A stretch of 64,000 nucleotides of DNA from Stagonosporopsis chrysanthemi (Eukaryota > Ascomycota > Dothideomycetes > Pleosporales > Didymellaceae). Position numbers and translations under genes: made by a program. The DNA lies in contig JAFISE010000081.1 of assembly GCA_022560025.1 (NCBI GenBank), forward strand, positions 80,290 through 144,289, in the 5' to 3' direction. Shown here piece by piece: positions 20,991 to 31,444 of the stretch (position 1 is the first letter of the stretch; each line of letters starts with the position of its first letter). A model generated the notes under the pieces. It saw only the letters and a program-made list of their open reading frames with translations. It searched no databases and was not told where the DNA came from.

Positions 20991-21856
20991 AATGATAGGC
21001 TGCTTAAAGAGTGCTAGAAGCGGAAGCAAAGGAACAAAGGTGTATTGAACTGAGACTGGAATGAGCGTGATGATCTGAAAAGAATTGATAGGGAAGCTGC
21101 AACCTCTTATGCATTCTTCCGCCACTGTAAGCACTGCTCTCGCACTCAGATGCAGTACACCATCGATTCCACTGGTTTCATCCTGATTTAGCCACTAACT
21201 TTGCGGCCCTTCCAAACTTGGCGTCGCTGCGGAGCGGGATGCTGTCTGCACGACGCGGCGAAGGATCGTCGGCATGAAGTACCCGGCCTTCACTCAGGAA
21301 CATACTGAACAGGCTCCCAGAGAAACATCGAGCATTCTCTGTTGTGAAGTGAAGCCTTGTACGTCCCTGACTAGTTAGTTCTACAACCCCGGTGCAAGTA
21401 GCCGTGCGTGCATGGATGCCCATGTCCTACAGACGACGACTGCTGTGGCTGGTGCAGGTACACAGACCAGGGTTTCCACCTCAGTCATCACGCTGCCTCA
21501 TGCGTGGCCAAGCACTGCGGGATTAGTTGACAAGGCTCGACAAGCATTCGTTATTGCGAAAGGCGCGCGGCTTGATTCTGATAGGTACGTCCGATGTTGG
21601 CCTGATAAACCCCCATGGGAGCTAACGGCTGCTCCACAAGTGAAAATAGGATGGTGTCAAGGGTGACGAAGACTGCTTGCGTAGGTGACCACGTCCAGCT
21701 GAAGCGTGAGCCCATCCCACTTACGGCCTTCATCAAAGAGCATGCCTCCACCCTTTTCAGAAGTAGCAGTATCAAGTCTCTCTTTGAAGTCTTCAGCTAC
21801 CCAATTCCCAGGAGTTACTTACATCTTGTTCATTCATTACTGTCAAGTACGCAGCG
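20991..21856. other. divergent promoter region, laccase/secreted protein
   Basis: Upstream region shared by the laccase and the secreted protein gene at 21857. No supported coding sequence. Confidence 0.5.
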
Positions 21857-22510
21857 ATGTTCTTCTCTCGTCTCGCTGTGCTTTGCACGCTGCCCTTATT
21901 CGCACTTGGTGCAAAGAAGCGCTCTGTGCCCTCGAAGTTCTCTCTTTACGGATATGGCGAAGGATATGGTGGTTTCCCCCTGTTCTATGCGGATGGTGAG
22001 TCATATCTTTCGCGAAAGACGTCCCACTGACGTAGTCTAGGCTATGCGTACATTGGTGAGGCCGCCCAGTCGAATAGCAGCGACGCAGCAACAGTCGATT
22101 GTAAGTGGCCACCGTACCTCGATTGACTTGGAGACTGACCAAGCTCTACAGTCTCTCTCGGCACCGGCGACGAGAGGGACCTTTGGATTGGAAACCCCAA
22201 CACCACACTTCTGACTAATGCCACTGCGGCCTCTTGGTCCGATGTGATCTTCTACGTTCCCGATAACACGACCTCGGATAAGCGTGTTGGGTTCCTGTCG
22301 AGCGGTGACTCTACTAATAGTGCCATCGAGTCCGGTTTCTATTTCTACGGCTCAACTGCTGTCCTGATTGGAGAGACTGGGGATCTGGAGTCGAACTTCT
22401 ATGCTCTGCAACTCAGCGAACACGTCCACCGATTGTACTGGAATGATACCAGCCTCGGTCAGAAGCCCGTCATCCTCAGGAGCATGGCGCCGTCAAACCC
22501 ACCCAACTAA
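21857..22510 (+). CDS. secreted protein of unknown function
   Basis: Three exons: 21857-21995, 22041-22100 and 22152-22510 (185 aa); both introns are about 45-51 nt with GT-AG ends and join in phase. The signal peptide is MFFSRLAVLCTLPLFALG, followed by a dibasic KKR. The mature part starts KFSLYGYGEGYGGFPLFYAD, rich in Gly and Tyr, and continues with several NxT/S sites (NTT, NAT, NDT) and no cysteines in the body. It reads like a beta-rich secreted protein. I think similar proteins occur in other ascomycetes but cannot name a function. Divergent from laccase with about 870 bp between starts. Confidence 0.75.
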
Positions 22511-24252
22511 GGACCAGTAGTCGCGCATGAAGGAGCGAGGCCGGCGTTGTGTACCGAAATGATGACGTGTATAGCTTGGCATGACTCGTTTTGGCAGGGC
22601 TATTTCAGCTATTTTGTTTCGTACGTGTAGTCAGCTTGGTGAAAAGCCTATTCAATCGTTCACTATGTACTCTTCGCCTGCCTTGATAACAGCGGCATAA
22701 CCAAGCCATACACATAACTACATAGCAATAAATGGTCTTGATGATTCTCTATGCCACTGTCAAATGCAAATGTCCTTATTCTCTCGTGCCGCGCGTTCTT
22801 TACGAATACTCGTGGACGTGTGCCAGTGGGGCTGCGGGAATCTCCTGCGGATCGTTGAGACTCAAGCCATCTAACAATTGACTGGAAAACACGAAAATAG
22901 ATGGCACACCTCGCGCCGTTTTGCGCCGAGTTGATGGTGAGGGTGGAAAGGGGTGGGGATGGGGGAGACAAAGTGAGGATGACACGGTCTCATCGTCCGT
23001 GCACAGGCGCTTCGTCCACAACAATGTCAACAGGCGACTTGAATATCTTCGAGCTTCGATGACTTGTACTCGTCTTGACGTTGTCTTGTACATGAATGCT
23101 ACATACCGCTCTTCTAATTTCTACTTCGTAATCTCACATAAATTGTAAGGACTACAAATACACTTGTATATGAACAAGTGCTGCGCGCGAAAAAAGTTCA
23201 AGCCCAGTACAGGAATGATTCGGAACTCGGTCAAGCAGAATCTCAAGCTAGAAAGAAGCACCGAACAAGCTGGCTCGTCCCGGCGGCGCTTCATCAGATT
23301 GATCGTTGTCGGCTTTGCATGGGAACCGAAGTGCGTGCGACTACCGCAACTTCATCAGCAACGCAAGACATCGAATACTAGCGCAAAGAGAAAACAGTCT
23401 AAACTCGCTAATGAATATCGGTGAGCCACTTCGGTATCTTAAGCTTCGCACATAGATAGCTTGAGGATGCACTGTAGCATCAAATCTCGACTCGATGGAA
23501 CAAGCACACATTCAAACACAACCAGAAACTTCGACTCTGCCTCTACATGCACAACAGCGTACCATCAAATCTCAAAAGACTACACGGCCTTTTTGAGAAC
23601 AGCCGCACTATCCAATAAGCATAATTGCTTTACTGTCTAATATGACCCGTGGCTCGCTTCGCCTTGCACCACATACCCCTTCCCGCCCATACCACCACCA
23701 GCTTTACGACCGTATCCACCATCACCAACTTCAATTCAGCACCAAAACTAATAACACTGAGCCCCCAGCACCCTCACCTCGGCTACACCTCCCCTCACCT
23801 CCCCTGCTCCGTCCCTCAACCTCGCCAAGCCTTCCCGAAACACCCTCCAAACACTCCCAAACTACCCACGCGCCACCCCTTCGTGCCTCAAACCCGCGCC
23901 CCGCAAACACCCTCAGCTTGCAGCCAACAAGTGGACGAGCGCGACGGGTGTCAAGCTCCAAAAAGCCGTGGTCAGCTGTGGTCAAGCAATTGGTGGGCGA
24001 CTTGGCTACGGGGGTGCGTTTGATTTACGCAACTCTTGTTCTCCACCATGGCGACGGGGTACGAGGTGGGTGTAGGTATACAACAGCGCTGCTCCCCCGG
24101 TTGTAGCGAGTTGGTTTCTGGGTTACACTGCGTGCAGTGCTTTCAATCCCGTTGTATATTCTACTACGTATTTTCTTTGCTTCCCTTCGTTTGCCGGCCG
24201 GTCCGACTTCTAATATCTATAATCTGTCTATCCATCGAGAAAGAAGAAGAAA
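22511..24252. other. no gene recognised
   Basis: About 1.7 kb with only short low-complexity open frames (Pro/His/Thr-rich around 23640-24100). It includes the 3' UTR of the preceding gene and the promoter of the next. Confidence 0.5.
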
Positions 24253-25434
24253 ATGTATAAGCTCATATACTTCTCAATGCTGGGTCTGGTGGCGGCTGCA
24301 CCTACCGCTGCGCCTGCGCCCCAGCGTAACAAGGGAGGGGGCCAGCAGAGAGCAACGGCACAGCAGCGGGCGATGCAGGTCCCGATGGGGATCACGCAGG
24401 CGCAGGATGGAAGCATGATCCTGGACGACATGGTGATGGTGAAGTACGTCGCTCCTCTTCCCCAAAAGCTCTACTTCGAGTAAAAGAGAGTACAGCAATA
24501 GCAACAACTAACACCTACCAGCGGCCTCCCCATCCGCTTCAAGATCGCCGCCCCAGCAGACCAGTTCCTCCCTGCCTCGGGCGTGCCCGGCGCAGCAGCA
24601 ACAAGCCCCAACGGCACCATGGGCGCCAACGTGCTCCTGCACGGCGATGGCGGCCAGTCGTTCTTCGACATGCCGAACCAAAACGTGCAAGCCAACACCA
24701 TGGGCGTCGCTCTACTCGCGCCAGACCCAAACCTCTTCTGGGGCGGCGGCAGCGGCCTACAACGCACAGACGGCGTGGCGCACGCGCAGGCCGTCAATGA
24801 CTGGATCCAGAACGAGATGCCACAGCGCGTCGCGGTGAACATGTCTGCAATGGTGTTCACCGGCGTCAGTGGCGGCAGTCTACTCATGTCTGGGTTCTTT
24901 GTGCCCGCGCAAATGCAGAACTATGCGCCCAGCGCAGTCGAGTTGAACTGTGGCGGCATGCCGCCGCAGGTGCCGGTGCAGAATGCCACGGCGGTAGCCA
25001 GCACGCGCGTCCATTTCCAGTCTACGCAGTCGGAGCTGCAGTTGCTGCAGGGCAGTATTCCGCAGTCTGTTAGTGCGTACGAGCAGATTGCTACGGATCA
25101 GGGATTGAGCACTGCGCAGATCAATCAGCTGCAGACTGTGGATAATACGCCACAGGGTGGGCATTGCGAGTTTGATGGGCAGGATTTCGTGACGGGTGTG
25201 CAGACCATGCTGACGAGCTACTCGAATGTCGTACAGGGCGGGAATGGCGTTGTGACGGGTATTGGCGCGCCGAGCACTGGGCAGGTCACTACTGGTGTGG
25301 TGGGGAATGAGAACCTTCAGTTCGTGGGCGGGCGGAAGCGCGACGAGGAGTCAATGGTGGTCGCGAGGTGGGCGCAGGATGTGGTCGAGGAAGACGATGT
25401 AGCGCTGCTGGCGTGCGATCGTACGTCATGCTAG
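24253..25434 (+). CDS. secreted protein with a GxSxG-like motif, possible hydrolase
   Basis: Two exons, 24253-24443 and 24522-25434, 367 aa; the 78-nt intron has donor GTACGT, branch CTAAC and acceptor CCAG. The signal peptide is MYKLIYFSMLGLVAAAPTAA. After a short Gln/Ala-rich linker the body opens DGSMILDDMVMVNGLPIRFK and contains NVLLHGDGG, which looks like an oxyanion strand-loop, then FTGVSGGSLLMSG, a nucleophile-elbow-like GVSGG with Ser180, and later GHCEFDGQDF with a late His. This layout suggests an alpha/beta-hydrolase-type secreted enzyme, but no known family is recognised and the catalytic assignment is inference. A further 3' intron is possible because GTACGT occurs just before the stop. 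Confidence 0.7.
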
Positions 25435-25699
25435 GAATGGAGAGGGTAGCTCTAGAGTCAAGTAAGCATTTCCAAATAACAAAAATCCGTTCTCATAGTC
25501 CTGTCGCGTTCGGGCTTCACGTTCGGTCGGTCAAGGTGCGGGCTTGGTGTGTTCATCGTGTTCTTCATTTGACTGGTATAGTGCAGGCCTTCCATTGCTG
25601 GCTGTCGCAAGGATGTCTACCTCCACTCCTTCCACCCGTAAATGCATTTTCGCCGTTCCCGTAGACCCGTAAATGTTGGAGAAGCAGAAAAAAGACACT

Positions 25700-26327
25700 T
25701 TACATGACGACACCGGAGTTCGACGCGATACGCTGGGAGTGGTTAGCCGAGTTTTCCTCACTCTTCCACGGACAGCGCAACGTACGGGCCACAGCTCAGC
25801 AGCCTCCTTGGCAACGGGGCCAGTGATGGCAGAGCCCTTCATCTCACCCTTCGGGTTGACGATGACGCCGGCGTTGTCCTCGAAGTAGAGGAAGACACCG
25901 TCACCTCGCCTCCAGGGCTTGCTCTGGCGGACAATGACGGCGGGCATGACCTTCTTCCTGAGCTCAGGCTTTCCCTTCTTGACGGTGGCCATGACCATGT
26001 CGCCGGCACCACCAGCGGGCAGGCGGTTAAGGCGCGCACCAATACCCTTGACGGAGATGATGTACAGGTTGCGGGCTCCGGAGTTGTCGCAGCAGTTCAT
26101 GACGGCGCCGCTGTGTTCCCATTAGCCTGCATTCCATATATTCACGCTGCACGACCGGGTTCGTTCTTCGCGGAGGAGGCTCGAGAGCGATCGCGGGCGG
26201 GTTGGACGTACACAGGAAGACCGAGGGTCATCCTCAGCTTGTTACCGGAGGAACCACGACTGCGCCTGTCAGCTTGCATTCACACCGCAATCATGTGCTT
26301 CGAGACATACCCGCGCTTGGATGCCAT
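25700..26327 (-). CDS. 60S ribosomal protein uL14 (L23)
   Basis: Core large-subunit protein at the subunit interface near the GTPase-associated centre. Four exons: 26311-26327, 26212-26265, 25786-26110 and 25700-25732; 142 aa. The first exon is only 17 nt. The joined protein begins MASKRGRSRGSSGNKLRM, carries AVMNCCDNSGARNLYI and GAGDMVMATVKKGKPELRKK, and ends RIASNSGVVM, all highly conserved. The 11-codon last exon is separated by a 53-nt intron. The very short first coding exon and intron-dense 5' end are typical of fungal ribosomal protein genes. Confidence 0.97.
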
Positions 26328-26800
26328 TGTGACTGTGTGTGGTGGTTAGTTGAGGGCGAGAGTTCGGTGCAGCGTCGCTGTTGTCAAAGTTCGTCGACGA
26401 GGGCAGCCAAAATTCAAGGTGCACTTCGCTTGCAAGTCGCGCGTTGCCGGATGTGGACACTAGCGCCGAACCGCCCCACTTTGGGAAGTCGCAGAGTAGA
26501 ACATCAACACCACGGCCTCGCAAAGGGCTGCCGTGTCGAGACTGAAAATGCCATATCAGGGTTCCCTCAGTACCCACGGCCGCGGGCCACTCACGCTTAT
26601 TGCTGCTCACGCATTATACCCGTTCTTCAAGCAGCGTGACTGCGCAACGCCCGCGGCCGATAACGTGCTTGAAAATGTTGATACGCTTGACTCACGTCTC
26701 AAGTCGTGGTTTGCCAACGGATAACATGCTCCCCTACGGATTACGTGCTCCCTCAAAACTGTAGACACGCCCATCGCAACAATTGATCATCACCACAATT
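26328..26800. other. divergent promoter region, uL14/NAT
   Basis: Shared upstream region of the ribosomal protein gene and the N-acetyltransferase gene. Nothing coding is supported. Confidence 0.5.
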
Positions 26801-27763
26801 ATGGCCGTCCCCTCCGCCTTCAACCAAGCGCACATCGATGCCTTCTATGACTACATTGGTTTCCCAGTCAGCCTGCGCCAGCACCAACCACTGCAAGATC
26901 CAGCAAATGACATCCACTTCCTGACCCAACTGCACGTGCACATGATCGCAGCCGTACCATATGACAACCTCTGGCTACACTACAGTCCTGCCCACCGCGT
27001 CGACATCACCCCCCTCGGCAACCTCGACAAAATCGTCAACCAAGCTCGCGGCCGGGGCAGCTACTGCATGGGCAACCACGTCCTACTGAACCACGTCCTC
27101 CGCTTCCTCGCCTTCCCTGCTTATCTCGGCCCTGCTCGCACCAGGCCACGCGTTGACTCCGTCCCCACGGGCGATTTCCCGGGTTGGATCCATCTCGTGA
27201 ACATCATCACGCTCTCCGACGGCCAAGTCTGGACCATGGACGTTGGGTTCGGCGGCGACGGGCCCACCAAGCCGATGCCGCTCGTACACAATCAGCCCCA
27301 AGTCAATCTGGGCAGCCAGGAGGTGCGCCTCATGCACGACTGGATCCCCACACAGCTACACCGTACCGAGGCGAGCAAGCTATGGATCTATGAGTACCGC
27401 AATGGCGCTGACAAGCCGTGGAATGCGTTCTACGCCTTCTCTGAGACGGAGGCTATGGAGGCGGATTTCCATGTAGTGAATCATTTCACCGGGACAAGTA
27501 CTGATAGCCATCAGACGGTGAACCAGCTGGTGGTGAAGTTTTTGCGGCGCGAGAAGGAAGATGGCTCCGGGGATCAGGAGATCTATGGAAAGCGGATGCT
27601 GCATAATGCTGTTGTGAAGGAGAATCTGGGGGGCAGGACGACGGTGCTGCAGGTTTGTAAGTCAGAGGCTGAGAGGGTGGCGGTGTTGAGGCAGTTGTTT
27701 GGGATGGAGCTTTCAGAAGAGGAGAGGGAGGCTATCAAAGGGACGCCGACAGAGATTAAGTAG
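26801..27763 (+). CDS. arylamine N-acetyltransferase
   Basis: Transfers acetyl or malonyl groups from acyl-CoA to arylamines and hydroxylamines; in fungi such enzymes can detoxify plant benzoxazolinones. Single exon, 320 aa. The Cys-His-Asp triad is visible: Cys89 in RGRGSYCMGN, His131 in GWIHLV and Asp147 in MDVGFGGDGP. The spacing fits the family. The expected N-terminal three-helix bundle (AHIDAFYDYIGFP, FLTQLHVHMIAAVPYDNL) and a C-terminal extension typical of eukaryotic-type NATs are present. The RGG-C element usual in bacteria is here RGRGSYC. The start is the ATG at 26801, which follows a short 5' leader. Substrate preference cannot be read from sequence. Confidence 0.9.
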   Translation: MAVPSAFNQAHIDAFYDYIGFPVSLRQHQPLQDPANDIHFLTQLHVHMIAAVPYDNLWLHYSPAHRVDITPLGNLDKIVNQARGRGSYCMGNHVLLNHVLRFLAFPAYLGPARTRPRVDSVPTGDFPGWIHLVNIITLSDGQVWTMDVGFGGDGPTKPMPLVHNQPQVNLGSQEVRLMHDWIPTQLHRTEASKLWIYEYRNGADKPWNAFYAFSETEAMEADFHVVNHFTGTSTDSHQTVNQLVVKFLRREKEDGSGDQEIYGKRMLHNAVVKENLGGRTTVLQVCKSEAERVAVLRQLFGMELSEEEREAIKGTPTEIK

Positions 27764-28143
27764 TGCTCCTCTGCGGTAATTGCTGTAATCACCTTGGACA
27801 GATAAATCGGCCATTAGACGTTGATATATGTTTTTACTGTTCGAAGACGATCATTACTGAAGGCGAGAAGGCGTTGAGTTGGCCCTTCCTCGAACGCAGT
27901 GAAGCTCCTAATACCATCAAAAAACATATACCCGAAGTTTCTACAATCCAACTTTGCCTCCTATTCGCACGTTATCGCCTTTTCACTCCCGAGTCCGGAG
28001 TTCCAGCAGGCATTCACTAAGCAGATCCCTCCCATGCCCTTAGGACGATCCCTACAACTGATCCAATCATCCAATACTACTCTCTACGCTTTAATCTACT
28101 CTCCACACTCTACTCAGCTCTCCAACCAATACAACACTTCACA
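27764..28143. other. intergenic
   Basis: No supported gene; 3' side of the N-acetyltransferase and promoter of the next gene. Confidence 0.5.
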
Positions 28144-29077
28144 ATGCACACCGTCCCATCAAAAACCCGGGACCCTTGGGATCCCGACATGCTTTATCGT
28201 CCCAAGGCCATCCCACAAACACTTTGCGAGCACTTTATCAACGACCAGATCCTACCATTCATGCACGCACATCTCTCGCTCGAAGTCCCAGACCACAACT
28301 GCGAACCAGTGCTGCAACGCGCACTGAAGTTCGTCATGTGCATTGTACGCTCCCTTCCCCCTTCAGCCTACTCACCATACCACACTGCATTACATGTCAT
28401 CGAGACCTAGTCTAACAAATTCAGGATCTTCTCAACGATGATACCGACTTCCGCAGTGCCTTCACAGCGATGCTAGACAACCGGACGACGACCAACGCGC
28501 GCGCCGCAATGGTGTTTCAAGACCGCGAGTTAGCCGCTTTACTTGCAGTCATGCGCGACATGGAGGTTGGGGACAATATTGCAGTAGTGCGGGCGTGGCG
28601 ACTTGTGAGTTTTCTTTTCTCTGTCCTCGTTACTAATAAGCGGGTGAGGAGGGTGCTGATTCCGATAGGACGCTTGTGCGCGCGAGCCGGAGCGGGTCGA
28701 TCGTCTTGTCTATGCCGTTACGCGCACACAGCCGGCTGCGCACTGCGATTTGGACGATCATTTTCTTGTTGTAGTGGTGCTGCTGAGGCACTTTAAACAT
28801 TGGGGCGGGTTGGTGCTGCCTCCGCAGCGTGCGGCGCGCGTTAAGCAGTTGGTGTATGAGGTGTTTTCTACCGGTAAGGTGGGGGTGCAGTATCCGAACT
28901 GGTGAGTCTTTGTAGGAACATCATGATTTGGCGATGAGGTGTACTGATGCAGATAGGCGTGACACTCTGGGGCTTATGCGACCACCGGGTCTGACTGTCT
29001 CAACAGGCGGTCATGGTAGTGATACGCTAGGACTTTTGGACGGATCGATGCCCATTGCATCAGGCTGGCCCTTGTGA
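28144..29077 (+). CDS. hypothetical protein, family with a truncated copy at 17.7-18.1 kb
   Basis: Not recognised. Exons 28144-28344, 28425-28604 and 28669-28901 join in phase (donors GTACGC and GTGAGT; acceptors TTCAG and GATAG). The end is ambiguous: reading through gives a stop at 28903-28905 after PNW, but that TGA overlaps a perfect donor GTGAGT. Splicing to the AG at 28956 adds exon 28957-29077, ending IASGWPL, for 244 aa in total. The N-terminus has DPWDPDMLYRPKAIPQTL, followed by helical segments and the signature HFKHWGGLVLPP...VQYPNW. No signal peptide or membrane helix; likely a soluble intracellular protein. Exon structure and signature are shared with the truncated fragment 10 kb away. 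Confidence 0.65.
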
Positions 29078-31444
29078 GCATCTAGGCCGGGTGAATATGC
29101 GGCCAAGAGGACTGGTAAAGCTGGACGCTGAGGATCCGATGTCGTATGGACAAGATAGTGTTGAGTGAGATTTCGCTGGAAATATCTCTCGGCGGAGAAA
29201 TCCGAGAGAGTTCGAACGGGCTAGAGCTGTCAGCACAGCCATGACTGAGTACCTATCACTCGCGAGCGTAAACTATTACCGATGAAGCAATCAACATGGT
29301 TCACACATAGTCAATGCTGGGTATCTTGTAGGCCTTTCCAATACAATATGAATGGTTTCCTCATATGTCCGTCCAATGATCTCCTGTCTAAAGAGCGCAT
29401 TTACTAAAGAAAATAGCAAGCGTCTCTGAGTTGAGGCGGAGTACATAATTGTTAATGCAGCATGACCTATCAAAGGGGCTTTATTATGAGAGTATAGCGC
29501 TAAGACTATTGGACGAGAAAGTGAATCGTCAATGTTGGATGAAGTATGCACAATCAAACAGTATCGCTCACACTGTGCAGTGTGTGCAGACCAAGCGTAA
29601 AGGTTTGCATCGGCTTTCCTGTAAGGTTAGTGGAAGGCGATAGCAAACTGTACCAAGGACCAAGATCCCATTGCGGAGCCTAGTATTGATAGTCCAAATG
29701 GCGCGGTTAGATCGTACGATGCGTTTGGGATATCGCTTGTTGCTTAGTGGAAGATACGAAGCCCATAACTTGGCCGGGCGTTCATCATGAAGTAGTGGGT
29801 GTACGGCGGGCCACGGTATCAGGTCACGCGACTCCTTTCAACTTCTAAGAGGCCTTGGAAGTAGCTGTTGAAGATCCTCTGCACGAGCACAGAGCCGGCA
29901 AGCTCGGCACTATTCAGCCTTATCAGCGGCAACGATGTTCTGAGGCGAGGTTTTGATGCAGTCAGACCTCGCCAAGGTCGCCACTCAATCTGCTGTATGG
30001 TGATTGTATGGACTCCACTGGCTGGTAGTACAGATACAGAATGGCGACGTGAGAGGGTCACTGCGCGTCTAGGCCACAAAGCATGGAGGCGAAGGATCGC
30101 ACCCCGGTAACTTGCTCATCCCTGGCTTTGATGCAGCAGAGCTCACGAGGGACCCGTTTCTTGGTACTATTCCAAACAGGAAGTTAATTGGTCAGTGTAA
30201 TGGGCCTTGCACGCGACAGACGCCCATGGGTCAGTTGGTGGCTACTCAAGCACGTCAGTTCCTGGGATCTCCACAGCGGACAACAGCTTAGAAAGAACAG
30301 ATATTTGCACTCGGTCAACAACTATACGATCATTGCTACGCGTTCGACATGTGGATATCAGGGATCTGCAAGTTACAACGTGCAGAGGGAGTATATCGTG
30401 GAGTCGGGCTTCCCCACAAAGAGGACACGATGTGGCCAGTGCGCTCGGCGCGAAGACCCTTTCACTCGGTGCGGCCGCGTTCATCACTCGCGCTTCACAC
30501 AACACCGCCAAGTGAGCTTCAGGCCCAAGTCGTTTTGTCTCCCTAAGGAAAGCTTTGCAGTCTTCACTTTGCTTCGCTATTTCGAATAGCTCGCACGAGC
30601 CTGCTTCGATGTGTTGCACAAAGCAGAAGAGCCCCAAAAAGGAGCCGGGTTGAAATGTTCACGATACCATGCTGTTGTTCAAATGGACTCGGTCACCGTG
30701 CCGTAATAATCGCGGTTGCTGATTGTCGCGATGGAACCTTGTTATCCTGCCACTTCGGTACCAAGCCCTTGGCTACCATCGTCCGCGGCTTGATTAGGAA
30801 GTTCACAGTGCTCGCCAAGGTGTAGGCCTGGGCGCACTCCCGTCGCTAGGAGGAAGCTTCAGCCAGCTTATCTTTTCTACCTTAGCTTGGGCTTGGAGAC
30901 TCTTTTTCGAACGTTCCAACGGCGAATCGTGGCAATATCGCTGCATGGATTGGCGTTTGACTTTCCTACTCTCCTCCCTTTCTCGTCGTACCTCCGGGGG
31001 CCTCATCACAAGTTGGGCTTGTCCCACGGTCTTGGATATCTCGAGGATCACGCTTAGCAGCGGTACCGAGCTAGAGCAACGCTTCTGTGATCCTTAGATT
31101 TCGCGAGGCGCAATTCCAATGTCTTGCATGCCTCATTATTGGAGTACTTGGCCGGTGATAGCATGTCAGAACAGCAAGTGGTTCGCGTTTGGGAGGTGGG
31201 GACAGTCCCAGTGTCGCGTGTGACACCCTTGCGCACCTCCAGGCTATTGTACTGGCCTGGACCATCGCACTGTGCATATATGAACGCCTGCGTCGCCATG
31301 TTCGACAAAATTAGCTGTGTCGGTTCTTCCCACTTTCACCTCCTTGCGCACAGGGTCTTGCCGAGCTCAAGTAGCACGCCATAGTGCGCCTTCTTGCACC
31401 CTCCTACCCACCACGTTCCCCCGTGCCGGTCGAGTCCAGCTACC
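29078..31444. other. gene-poor stretch of 2.4 kb
   Basis: No open frame has recognisable sequence, reasonable start and splice context. Short frames overlap on both strands. It probably holds the PTR2 promoter at its right end; the rest may be decayed sequence. Confidence 0.5.

Noticed and set aside
30242..30637. Minus-strand frame with a CxxC-like pair (SCPLCGEARL)
   Set aside because: Single weak pattern without other zinc-finger features; surrounding sequence looks non-coding.
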